Positions 1 through 5,063 of a stretch of 5,063 nt of DNA are shown here, one piece after another. The position numbers and the translations under genes are program-made. Source of the stretch: Burkholderiales bacterium (GTDB lineage: Bacteria > Pseudomonadota > Gammaproteobacteria > Burkholderiales > SG8-41). The stretch's first letter is position 1; each line of letters starts with the position of its first letter. Location of the stretch: assembly GCA_005800795.1 (NCBI GenBank), contig SYEN01000203.1:1-5063 (forward strand), read 5' to 3'. The notes beneath the pieces were generated by a model. The model ran no database searches and was not told where the DNA came from. It worked only from the letters and a program-made list of their open reading frames with translations.

Positions 1-106
1 CGAACCTCACGCCATCAAACGACGGCCGAAACCTTACAAACTATTGACCGTGCCGCGACACATCGCTCGCGAACAGATACGGCAAAAACGTGCGGCTTAT
101 GCTTAA
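1..106 (+). CDS. IS4-family transposase, C-terminal fragment (cut by window edge)
   Basis: Reading from base 2, an open frame of 34 codons ends at a TAA at 104-106. The peptide is very basic and contains RRPKPYKLLTVPRH followed by an R/K/Q-rich tail. This matches the conserved C-terminal end of many IS4-family DDE transposases, where an RRPKPYP-L--PRH segment lies just before the stop. The catalytic DDE residues would lie outside the window, so activity cannot be judged. The fragment marks the right end of an insertion sequence. Its terminal inverted repeat should lie a few bases past the stop (about 107-150), but I cannot define it without the left end. The family call is from memory of the motif and rests on a short peptide. 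Confidence 0.7.
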   Translation, partial: EPHAIKRRPKPYKLLTVPRHIAREQIRQKRAAYA

Positions 107-151
107 GGTAGTGCCATGAGGGTCAGGCTCGATTTAAATGCTAAAGCCCAA

Positions 152-418
152 ATGCCCCGCCGCGCCCGCATCCACCTTGATGGCATCCCCCTACACATCG
201 TCCAGCGCGGCCACAACCGCGAACCGTGTTTTTTCGCCGAGGACGATTATTCGAGTTATCTGCACTGGCTGAACGAAGCGCTGGCGGAGACGGAATGCGC
301 GCTGCACGCCTATGTGTTGATGACCAACCAACCATGTGGGCACGTCCGCGTGGGCGGCCTCGAGTCAGGCCGGATGATCGGGTGGACGAAGGGCGGGGGC
401 GGCTGCCGTCTTGCTTAG
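152..418 (+). pseudogene. REP-associated tyrosine transposase (RAYT, Y1_Tnp/COG1943), truncated remnant
   Basis: The N-terminal part is unmistakable RAYT: MPRRARIHLDGIPLHIVQRG, then NREPCFF, a DDY-SYL-WL helix and HAYVLMTN. In intact RAYTs, HAYVLMTN runs directly into the HUH metal motif (HVHLL), and the catalytic tyrosine comes later. Here MTN ends at base 328 and continues as QPCGHVRVGG, so HUH is not intact and no tyrosine helix follows before the stop at 416-418. A 4-bp tandem duplication (AACC at 326-329 and 330-333) lies exactly at the break; dropping one copy would restore MTNHV. The ATG at 152 starts the canonical MPRR end and is preferred over the ATG at 116, which adds 12 residues not typical of the family. 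The usual length is about 150 residues or more; 88 codons remain, the last about 25 of doubtful origin. It lies about 45 bp after the IS4 stop and is presumably inactive. Confidence 0.85.
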
Positions 419-426
419 GACGTCAT

Positions 427-455
427 TTGTAAATATATGTTTTTATTGATATATT
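427..455 (+). promoter_or_regulatory. Putative sigma70 promoter upstream of the deacylase gene
   Basis: TTGTAA at 427-432 and TATATT at 450-455 are separated by 17 bp, the ideal sigma70 spacing; the -10 box matches TATAAT at five of six positions. The patch 423-460 is markedly AT-rich compared with its surroundings. It also contains a perfect 8-bp inverted repeat, AAATATAT (431-438) and ATATATTT (449-456), overlapping the promoter and possibly a binding site. A start near 462 would give a leader of about 205 nt before the gene at 667. I see no convincing gene in the rest of 419-666. A 7-bp direct repeat CACTATC (583-589 and 592-598) is the only other small repeat worth recording. The promoter is predicted from sequence only. 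Confidence 0.45.
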
Positions 456-653
456 TTCTCCGCTTTTCGCGCAGATGACCGCATAGTGGCATCCAACCGG
501 CTGTGCGGCGCGCGGCGCACGGGTACTTCGCCAAGCGCTCCACTCTGTGCCATAGTCTCGAAATCCGACACGCCAAACCATCCACTATCTGCACTATCCG
601 TCCGGTCTGATAAGTCCGACAGAATATCCACTCACCATCCACGCCATCTACTC

Positions 654-660
654 AAGGGGA
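654..660 (+). promoter_or_regulatory. Ribosome binding site of the D-aminoacylase-type gene
   Basis: AAGGGGA lies six bases before the ATG at 667, a good Shine-Dalgarno match at good spacing. It fixes the start at 667, where the protein begins with MYDLVIRNG, the usual first beta strand of this amidohydrolase family. Confidence 0.7.
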
Positions 661-666
661 AACGCC

Positions 667-2388
667 ATGTACGATCTCGTCATTCGCAACGGCACTATTG
701 TCGACGGTACCGGTCTGCCGCGTTATCGCGCCGACGTCGCCATTCAGGGCAACCGCATCGCCGCCATCGGGCGCACGCTGCCCGAAAAAGGCAAACAGGA
801 AATCGATGCCACCGGCCAGGTGGTGACACCGGGCTTTATCGACGGCCACACGCATATGGACGCGCAGGTGTTCTGGGATCCGATTGGTAGCTGCTCGTGC
901 TGGCATGGCGTGACCACGGTGGTGATGGGCAACTGCGGCTTTACGCTGGCGCCGGGCAAGGAAGCTCAGCGCGACATGGTGCTCTCCAACCTTATCCGCG
1001 CGGAAGACATATCCGCCGATGCGATGGCCGCCGCCATTGACTGGAAATGGACCACCTTCCGCGACTACATGAACGTGGTCGATGCGCTGCCGAAGTCGAT
1101 CAACTACGCCGCCAACATTGGGCACTCGGCGCTGCGTACCTACGTGATGAATGAGCGTGCGTTCGATGCAAAAGCGACCGCCACGAGAGATGATCTCGCG
1201 GCGATGGAGCATGAATTGATGGACGCCCTGGATGCCGGCGCAATTGGCTTTACCACCTCGCGCTCGAACGCGCATAAGCTGCCGGAGCCGGACAACCGCC
1301 CGGTCGCCTCCTACAACGCCTCGTGGGAGGAAATGGAACAACTGGTGTGCGCCATGGGCAAGACCGGCCACGGCATTTTTGAACTGGCACGCGAGCGCGA
1401 TGCGCGTTCGCCCGACCCGGCGGTGCGCAAGGCCGTAAACGACCGGCTGATGGATCTGGCGGTAAAAAGCGGCGCGCCGACGACCTTTGGCATGCCCGGC
1501 GGCAGCCTGGGCGCGAAAGACGCCATCAGCATGCTTGACAACACGGCCGCGCGCGGCGGACGCATGTTCGGGCAGACGCACACACGCGGCGTGTCGCACG
1601 TGCTGTCGTTCCGCGGTCGCCTGCAGTTTGATGACCTTGCCGAATGGAAAGAAGTGCGCAGCATGCCGTTCGAGGATCAACGCGTGGCGTTCAGCGATCC
1701 GGAACGCAAAAAGCGCCTGATCGAGGCCACCAAGACCGGCGTCTACCGTACCGGCGGTGGCGAGCCGCGCAAGCCCAACTTCGACAACATGTATGTGGTG
1801 CAAAGTGCCGTGTCGAAAAACCCCACCGTGGCACAACTCGCCGCACAACGTGGCATCGAGCCGGTGGAGCTGATGATCAACCTGGCGCTGGAAACCAATT
1901 TCGATCAACTGTTCCAGCAGTTCGACACCAGCACGGTGCCCAAGAACGAAGCCGAGGCGCTGGAGACACTACGCCACCCGCGCACGGTGATGACGTTCTC
2001 CGATTCCGGCGCGCACGTAAGCCTGATCATGGATTCGTCGATCCACACGCACCTGCTCGCTTACTGGGTGCGCGAGCGCGGCGCGTTCACGCTGGAAGAA
2101 GGCGTGAAAATGATTACGCTGACGCCCGCGATTGCCTGGGGCTTTACAGATCGCGGCATCATTCGTCAGGGCGCGATAGCCGACATCAACGTGTTCAACC
2201 CCGACACCCTTGCACCGGAAGTGCCCACCATCGCCAACGACCTGCCCACCGGCGCGCGCCGCCTGAAGCAGAAGTCGAAGGGGTTGCACGCCACCATCCT
2301 CGGCGGCAAATTGACCTTCCGTAACGGCGAACACATGGGCGTATTGCCCGGCAAGCTGCTGCGCTCTACGGCGGCAGGCGTGATGTAG
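667..2388 (+). CDS. D-aminoacylase-type amidohydrolase (N-acyl-D-amino-acid deacylase family, COG3653)
   Basis: This is a 573-residue cytoplasmic metal-dependent hydrolase of the amidohydrolase superfamily; no signal peptide is seen. The N-terminal beta-sandwich reads YDLVIRNGTIVDGTG (2-16), followed by VVTPGFIDGHTHMDAQ (52-67), with the metal-binding H61 and H63. C90 in GNCGF matches the bridging metal-ligand cysteine of D-aminoacylases. GAIGFTTSR (191-199) is the usual strand-4 signature. D446 in TFSDSGAH fits the catalytic aspartate. The remaining two histidine ligands cannot be assigned by eye; H235, H305 and H311 are candidates. The C-terminus returns to the sandwich with GAIADINVFNPD (502-513). 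At 573 residues it belongs to the longer COG3653 group rather than the roughly 480-residue characterised D-aminoacylases, so the exact acyl and amine substrates are unknown; relatives include dihydropyrimidinase-like enzymes, but the GNCGF cysteine argues against those. It is the first gene of a probable operon with the cupin 70 bp downstream. Confidence 0.9.
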   Translation: MYDLVIRNGTIVDGTGLPRYRADVAIQGNRIAAIGRTLPEKGKQEIDATGQVVTPGFIDGHTHMDAQVFWDPIGSCSCWHGVTTVVMGNCGFTLAPGKEAQRDMVLSNLIRAEDISADAMAAAIDWKWTTFRDYMNVVDALPKSINYAANIGHSALRTYVMNERAFDAKATATRDDLAAMEHELMDALDAGAIGFTTSRSNAHKLPEPDNRPVASYNASWEEMEQLVCAMGKTGHGIFELARERDARSPDPAVRKAVNDRLMDLAVKSGAPTTFGMPGGSLGAKDAISMLDNTAARGGRMFGQTHTRGVSHVLSFRGRLQFDDLAEWKEVRSMPFEDQRVAFSDPERKKRLIEATKTGVYRTGGGEPRKPNFDNMYVVQSAVSKNPTVAQLAAQRGIEPVELMINLALETNFDQLFQQFDTSTVPKNEAEALETLRHPRTVMTFSDSGAHVSLIMDSSIHTHLLAYWVRERGAFTLEEGVKMITLTPAIAWGFTDRGIIRQGAIADINVFNPDTLAPEVPTIANDLPTGARRLKQKSKGLHATILGGKLTFRNGEHMGVLPGKLLRSTAAGVM

Positions 2389-2401
2389 CCATGAGGTCGC
2401 G

Positions 2402-2432
2402 GCGGCAGGGTGCGTCAGATGCGCCCTGCCGC
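2402..2432 (+). terminator. Strong intercistronic hairpin between deacylase and cupin genes (attenuator or RNA-stability element)
   Basis: GCGGCAGGGTGC (2402-2413) pairs with GCGCCCTGCCGC (2421-2432), giving 12 pairs including one G-T wobble around a 7-base loop. It begins 13 bases after the deacylase stop and ends 26 bases before the cupin ATG. No T-run follows, so it is not a classical intrinsic terminator. Partial termination or protection of the upstream mRNA end, lowering cupin relative to deacylase, is more likely. The structure is seen in the sequence; the role is inferred. Confidence 0.55.
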
Positions 2433-2458
2433 GGCGCAGTTTGGTGAACGGACTAAAA

Positions 2459-2884
2459 ATGTCGCAACTGAATATCGTCAAAGCCGGCGCGGTTAAAACG
2501 CAGAATATCCGGGGGCTGCCTGCTGAAGCAGGGCAAATCGCACGCATCATCGCCACTGAACATTTCTTTTTCAATGTGGACGAAATCGCGCCGGGGCATA
2601 GCCCGCATCACTGGCATCGTCATGACCAGTACGTGCACGACGGTGTGAAGGTCGAGTACCCGCCGGAGTTCGAGGAAATTTATTACGTGCTAAGCGGCAC
2701 CGGTGTGATTCAGTGGAAAACCGATTCGGGTGAAGTGAAAGAGCAAAGCGTTGGCCCTGGCGACACCATGCACATGCCGCCGGGCGTGATTGAGCATCAG
2801 TTGGTCAACAACGGCAAAGAAAATCTGCGCATCGCGGTGGTGGGTGTGCCGCCGCCCAAGCGGACGCCGGTCAAGCCGGTGTAG
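2459..2884 (+). CDS. Small single-domain cupin protein
   Basis: The protein has 141 residues from the ATG at 2459; GTG 2444 and TTG 2441 would add five or six residues, and only a weak ACGGA (2448-2452) precedes the ATG. Both cupin motifs are present. Motif 1 is GHSPHHWHRH (46-55), with metal-ligand histidines among H50, H51, H53 and H55, then EFEEIYYVLSGTG (70-82), where E72 or E73 is the third ligand; the insert between them (QYVHDGVKVEYPP) is longer than in the classic motif. Motif 2 is GDTMHMPPGVIEHQLVN (101-117), with H113 as the last ligand. This is a one-domain beta barrel of the Cupin_2 type, cytoplasmic and probably metal-binding. Such proteins can be isomerases, dioxygenases or ligand binders, so no reaction can be assigned. 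Its position just after the amidohydrolase, same strand, suggests a shared pathway or a role in handling the deacylase's product. Confidence 0.85.
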   Translation: MSQLNIVKAGAVKTQNIRGLPAEAGQIARIIATEHFFFNVDEIAPGHSPHHWHRHDQYVHDGVKVEYPPEFEEIYYVLSGTGVIQWKTDSGEVKEQSVGPGDTMHMPPGVIEHQLVNNGKENLRIAVVGVPPPKRTPVKPV

Positions 2885-2937
2885 AGCACGCCTGTCTAAC
2901 TGGTTCAGTAAGCGCGGGGAAAGCGCAAAACTTTCCT

Positions 2938-3018
2938 CGTCGTTCCCGCGCAGGCGGGAACCCATAAGCCGCCCCATATGGCACTGTGTTATGGATACCC
3001 GCCAACGCGGGAGTGACG
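2938..3018. repeat. Paired inverted REP-like (BIME-type) palindromic element
   Basis: Two 27-bp units face each other, 2938-2964 and 2992-3018, matching at 21 of 27 positions in inverted orientation around a 27-bp spacer. Each unit folds alone: TTCCCGC/GCGGGAA (2943-2949 with 2954-2960, loop GCAG) and CCCGC/GCGGG (2998-3002 with 3007-3011, loop CAAC). The CGTCRTTCCCGCG...GGCGGGAA-CCA pattern resembles a repeat scattered between genes in many beta- and gammaproteobacteria. It sits between the stops of convergent genes, the usual REP location, and could act as a bidirectional transcription end. A T-rich run at 3022-3031 follows the second unit on the plus strand. Further small palindromes flank it: GGAAAG/CTTTCC at 2918-2936 and CGGCGCGCCG at 3053-3062. 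Copy number elsewhere cannot be seen here. Confidence 0.7.
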
Positions 3019-3065
3019 CAGTTTGTTTTTTGGGTTCGCGTGATTCGGGCTACGGCGCGCCGAAC

Positions 3066-3995
3066 TCAAACCAACCGGAACATCAACACCCCAACCACCG
3101 TAACAGCAATACCCGCCAGTTCCAGCGCGGTAATCTTTTCGCGAAAATAAAGCCACGAGATTGCCAGCGTAAACACGGCCTCAATCTGCCCCACGGCGCG
3201 TACATAAGAAGCATTCTGCAGCGCGAACGCCGAATACCAGCCGATGGAGCCGAGCGCGCTGGTGAGGCCGATAAACGTGGCGATGCCACGCAACGGCCAC
3301 ATCTCACGAAACACCGTGGGTTCCTTGGCCGCGAGCCACAGGCCAAGGAACACGACTTGCATTGTATTGGCCAGCACCACCGTCCAGCCCGCGCGCCACA
3401 AGAAGTGATTCTCCGGCCCCAGCGCCAGCGTCGCCGCGCGCAGGAACAAATATGAAAATGAAAACATCAGCGCGCACGCCAGCGCTACCAGCGTGGGCCG
3501 GCCAAACAACAGGTGCGACAACGCTTCGCCGCGCGTCTTAAAGAGGCCCGTACCGGTTTTGCCGAGCAGCATCAGCGTCACCCCGCACATCACGACGATG
3601 ATGGCGATCCAACCCAGTGGCGACACCAGCTCGGTAAACAACACCGTGCCGACCAGTGCCGTCAGGATGAGATCGGTTTTCGTGAGCATGGTGCCGACGG
3701 CAAAATTCTTCAGGCGAAACAGATAAATCAGCAGCGCTGTGGCCACCACCTGCGCGAATGCGCCGCCAAACGTGTGCAGCACAAACGGCAGCGTGAACTC
3801 CGGCAAGCCGCGGCCCGTGTAGAGAATCGCGCCGCCCAGAAAAATCAACAAAAACGGAATGCCAAACAACGAGCGCACGTAAGTGGTGCCCATGGTCGAC
3901 ATGCGCTGGTTGAGCTGCTTTTGCGCAGCCGTGCGTACGGCTTGCATCAGCGCGGCGAAGATGGATAGAGGGATCCAGACCCAGGTGGCGTCCAC
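3066..3995 (-). CDS. EamA/DMT-superfamily membrane transporter, ten helices
   Basis: This 309-residue inner-membrane protein is mostly hydrophobic with about ten predicted helices in two EamA repeats (roughly 5-145 and 165-309). The second repeat ends with the family signature GQIEAVFTLAISWLYFREK (269-287), followed by TALELAGIAVTVVGVLM. The first repeat carries the matching GTMLTKTDLILTALVGTVLFTE (101-122). It probably exports or imports a small metabolite such as an amino acid or sugar derivative; substrates cannot be read from the sequence. The start is GTG (3995-3993), the first possible start after an in-frame stop at 4040-4038; the next ATG is residue 17, inside helix 1, so GTG is preferred even though I see no clear ribosome binding site. 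It lies 53 bp downstream of the dehydrogenase on the same strand, so translation may depend on readthrough from that gene. It converges with the cupin gene. Confidence 0.85.
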   Translation of the reverse strand: MDATWVWIPLSIFAALMQAVRTAAQKQLNQRMSTMGTTYVRSLFGIPFLLIFLGGAILYTGRGLPEFTLPFVLHTFGGAFAQVVATALLIYLFRLKNFAVGTMLTKTDLILTALVGTVLFTELVSPLGWIAIIVVMCGVTLMLLGKTGTGLFKTRGEALSHLLFGRPTLVALACALMFSFSYLFLRAATLALGPENHFLWRAGWTVVLANTMQVVFLGLWLAAKEPTVFREMWPLRGIATFIGLTSALGSIGWYSAFALQNASYVRAVGQIEAVFTLAISWLYFREKITALELAGIAVTVVGVLMFRLV

Positions 3996-4015
3996 AGGTG
4001 AGCTACGTGACGGTC

Positions 4016-4038
4016 GGGGTCGCGAGCGCGCTCGCCCC
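4016..4038. other. GC-rich hairpin between dehydrogenase and transporter genes
   Basis: GGGG (4016-4019) pairs with CCCC (4035-4038), and CGAG (4023-4026) with CTCG (4031-4034), leaving a CGCG loop and a 3-base bulge. It contains the perfect palindrome GAGCGCGCTC (4024-4033). It lies in the 53-bp gap between two minus-strand genes. There is no T-run, so it is more likely an mRNA processing or attenuation structure than an intrinsic terminator. GC-rich DNA yields such folds by chance, hence the modest confidence. Confidence 0.35.
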
Positions 4039-4048
4039 TAACGCAGCG

Positions 4049-4903
4049 CTAGGCACGCGAACGCGCGCGCTTGCGTTTGGCCCTGGCGACTGGCGCGGCC
4101 TCTCCCGCCAGCCGGCTGCGCGTACCGCCTTCCGACATGCAATGTCCGCCGCCCTGAAAAATGTCTGCCGGCGTTTTGCCCGGCGGGCCTTCGCGCTTGA
4201 GAATTTCTTTCGCGTAAGCCGCGCTGCGATCCTTCGGCTTATAGCCCAGCCGTTTGGCATTGCTGTTGTCAAACCACGAGCCTTTGTTGTCCGAGATGCC
4301 GTAGACAATTTCAAATTTCAGTTTGGGCTTTTCAATGCCGATGGTTACCAGCTGCGCCATGTCGCGCGGGCTGATCCAGATCGCCAGCCGCCGCCGGTCG
4401 ATGGGTTCGCGGTTCACGTTGCCGATGCGCATGCAGAACATCTCCATGCCGTAGCGGTCGGCATACAAACTCGACAACGCCTCGTTGAACACCTTGGACA
4501 CGCCATAGCGGCTGTCGGGCTTGATGTAAACGCGGTGATCCACGGTCTGCGTGATCGAATAAAACCCGACAGCGTGATTCGAGGTCGCCACCAGAAAACG
4601 CTTCACGCCATTCACCCGTGCTGCCTCCAGCGTGTTGCGAAAGCCGATGATGTTGGCGTTGAGGATCTGTTCCCACGTGTGCTCGCCCGACTGCCCGCCA
4701 AAATGCACCACCGCATCCGCGCCCTTGGTAATGCGCAGCGCGTGCTTCAAGTTGGCGATGTCGGCTTTGATGAATGTTTCGCCGGGTTTGAGGTTTTTGA
4801 CCGGCTGGATGTCGGAAAGGCGCAGTTTGTATTTGCCCGCGAGTTCGGCGCGCATGAAGCTGCCGATGCGGCCGGCGGCGCCGGTGATTAGGATGGTTTT
4901 CAT
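4049..4903 (-). CDS. Uronate-dehydrogenase-like NAD-dependent short-chain dehydrogenase/epimerase
   Basis: This is a 284-residue cytoplasmic extended-SDR protein. The Rossmann motif GAAGRIG (8-14) and D31 at the end of the second strand suggest NAD rather than NADP. HFGGQS (67-72), ATSNHAVGFY (106-115) and YGVSK (133-137) supply the active-site Ser108, Tyr133 and Lys137. RIGN--REPIDRRRLAIWIS (159-178) and WFDNSNAKRLGYKPKD (210-225) resemble signatures of bacterial uronate dehydrogenase (Udh), which oxidises galacturonate or glucuronate to the aldarolactone; R171 fits its substrate-binding arginine. FQGG (249-252), near the normal Udh end, is followed by an unusual basic tail. The family fit is good, but substrate is inferred and a related sugar or sugar-acid dehydrogenase is possible. 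The ATG at 4903 has GGAG at 4917-4914, ten bases upstream, slightly far. The EamA transporter follows downstream on the same strand. Confidence 0.8.
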   Translation of the reverse strand: MKTILITGAAGRIGSFMRAELAGKYKLRLSDIQPVKNLKPGETFIKADIANLKHALRITKGADAVVHFGGQSGEHTWEQILNANIIGFRNTLEAARVNGVKRFLVATSNHAVGFYSITQTVDHRVYIKPDSRYGVSKVFNEALSSLYADRYGMEMFCMRIGNVNREPIDRRRLAIWISPRDMAQLVTIGIEKPKLKFEIVYGISDNKGSWFDNSNAKRLGYKPKDRSAAYAKEILKREGPPGKTPADIFQGGGHCMSEGGTRSRLAGEAAPVARAKRKRARSRA

Positions 4904-4927
4904 ATTCTCAGTACTCCAAAATAGTTT

Positions 4928-4956
4928 GTAGGTTGGGGTGAGGCACGAACCCCAAC
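4928..4956 (+). repeat. REP-type hairpin with 5' GTAG tetranucleotide
   Basis: GTAG (4928-4931) directly precedes a perfect 8-bp stem, GTTGGGGT (4932-4939) with ACCCCAAC (4949-4956), around a 9-base loop. A GTAG tetranucleotide next to a GC-rich hairpin is the hallmark of REP sequences recognised by RAYT transposases, and GTAGGTTGGG...CCCAAC elements are common between genes in proteobacteria. It fills the 56-bp gap between two minus-strand genes, just upstream of the dehydrogenase ribosome binding site. It may have terminator or stability effects on the minus-strand transcript. It differs from the palindrome pair at 2938-3018, so two element classes coexist. Confidence 0.65.
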
Positions 4957-4959
4957 TGG

Positions 4960-5063
4960 CTAGTGGACGCTAGGGTAAAACACAAACACGCGCAAATCCT
5001 CTAAGCCGGTACGTTCGATAGTGCCGATCTCCTCCACTGTGTCCTTCGTTCGGATTACTTCAC
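4960..5063 (-). CDS. C-terminal end of an unidentified protein (cut by window edge)
   Basis: A minus-strand frame open from the window edge (first full codon 5061-5059) encodes 33 residues and ends at TAG (4962-4960). The peptide, EVIRTKDTVEEIGTIERTG followed by LEDLRVFVFYPSVH, has a normal soluble-protein composition with acidic and hydrophobic alternation and no low-complexity bias, unlike most chance frames in GC-rich DNA. I do not recognise the family. It ends 56 bp upstream of the dehydrogenase on the same strand, so it may be the preceding gene of that operon. The evidence is only the open frame and plausible composition. Confidence 0.4.
   Translation of the reverse strand, partial: EVIRTKDTVEEIGTIERTGLEDLRVFVFYPSVH

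Noticed and set aside
481..520. GC-rich GTGCG...CGCAC dyad upstream of the deacylase as a possible riboswitch stem
   Set aside because: It is a single short stem with no further conserved riboswitch-like structure; chance folding in GC-rich DNA is sufficient.
605..622. Two imperfect 9-bp direct repeats (GTCTGATAA, GTCCGACAG)
   Set aside because: Three of nine positions differ and there are only two units. This resembles GTCCGACA-type tandem repeats but is too degenerate to call.
415..642. Minus-strand small frames in the deacylase upstream region
   Set aside because: There is no ribosome binding site or recognisable domain; the frames cover the predicted promoter patch, and the sequence looks non-coding.
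652..1908. Long minus-strand open frame (418 codons) opposite the deacylase
   Set aside because: It is antisense to a clear family member with all motifs. Its peptide is His/Arg/Ala-rich with no recognisable domain, as expected from the reverse of GC-rich coding DNA.
1644..2324. Plus-strand 226-codon frame inside the deacylase
   Set aside because: It is an out-of-frame shadow of the deacylase, rich in Arg, His and Gln, with no start signal.
2998..3031. Intrinsic terminator made of the second REP unit and a T-run
   Set aside because: The T-rich run begins ten bases after the 5-bp stem, too far for a classical terminator. It is recorded only as part of the palindromic element.
2790..3455. Plus-strand 221-codon frame spanning the cupin end, the palindromes and the transporter
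   Set aside because: It runs through REP-like repeats and antisense to the EamA gene. Its composition is not protein-like.
3998..4891. Long plus-strand open frame (297 codons) opposite the dehydrogenase
   Set aside because: It mirrors the Udh-like gene, whose Rossmann and YxxxK motifs are intact. The plus-strand peptide has no family features.

Overview
The window is GC-rich DNA from a proteobacterium, most likely a betaproteobacterium. I infer this from codon usage strongly biased to G/C in third positions, an IS4-type transposase tail, a degraded REP-associated tyrosine transposase (RAYT), and REP-like palindromes of types common in beta- and gammaproteobacteria. I cannot fix the genus from sequence alone.

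Layout. Bases 1-418 are mobile-element debris: the last 34 codons of an IS4-family transposase, followed almost directly by a truncated and frameshifted RAYT. Bases 419-666 hold no convincing gene. They contain an AT-rich patch with a good sigma70-like promoter and, at the end, a clear ribosome binding site. On the plus strand there follows a probable two-gene operon: a 573-residue D-aminoacylase-type amidohydrolase (667-2388) and a 141-residue single-domain cupin (2459-2884), separated by a strong 12-bp hairpin. Bases 2885-3065 separate convergent genes and hold an 81-bp pair of inverted REP-like units. On the minus strand lie a ten-helix EamA/DMT-type transporter (3066-3995) and, upstream of it, a uronate-dehydrogenase-like short-chain dehydrogenase (4049-4903), probably co-transcribed. 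A second REP-type hairpin with a 5' GTAG tetranucleotide (4928-4956) sits just upstream of the dehydrogenase. The right edge carries the probable C-terminal end of one more minus-strand gene (4960-5063).

How the genes may work together. The four intact genes look like an accessory catabolic neighbourhood: a metal-dependent hydrolase that removes an acyl group or opens an amide, a small cupin, a metabolite transporter, and an NAD-dependent sugar-acid or hydroxyl dehydrogenase. The two pairs are convergent, so they are not one operon, and the substrate cannot be named from sequence. No RNA genes, CRISPR array or defence system were found. The most unusual feature is the co-occurrence of a dead RAYT with two different REP-like palindromes in gene borders within 5 kb.
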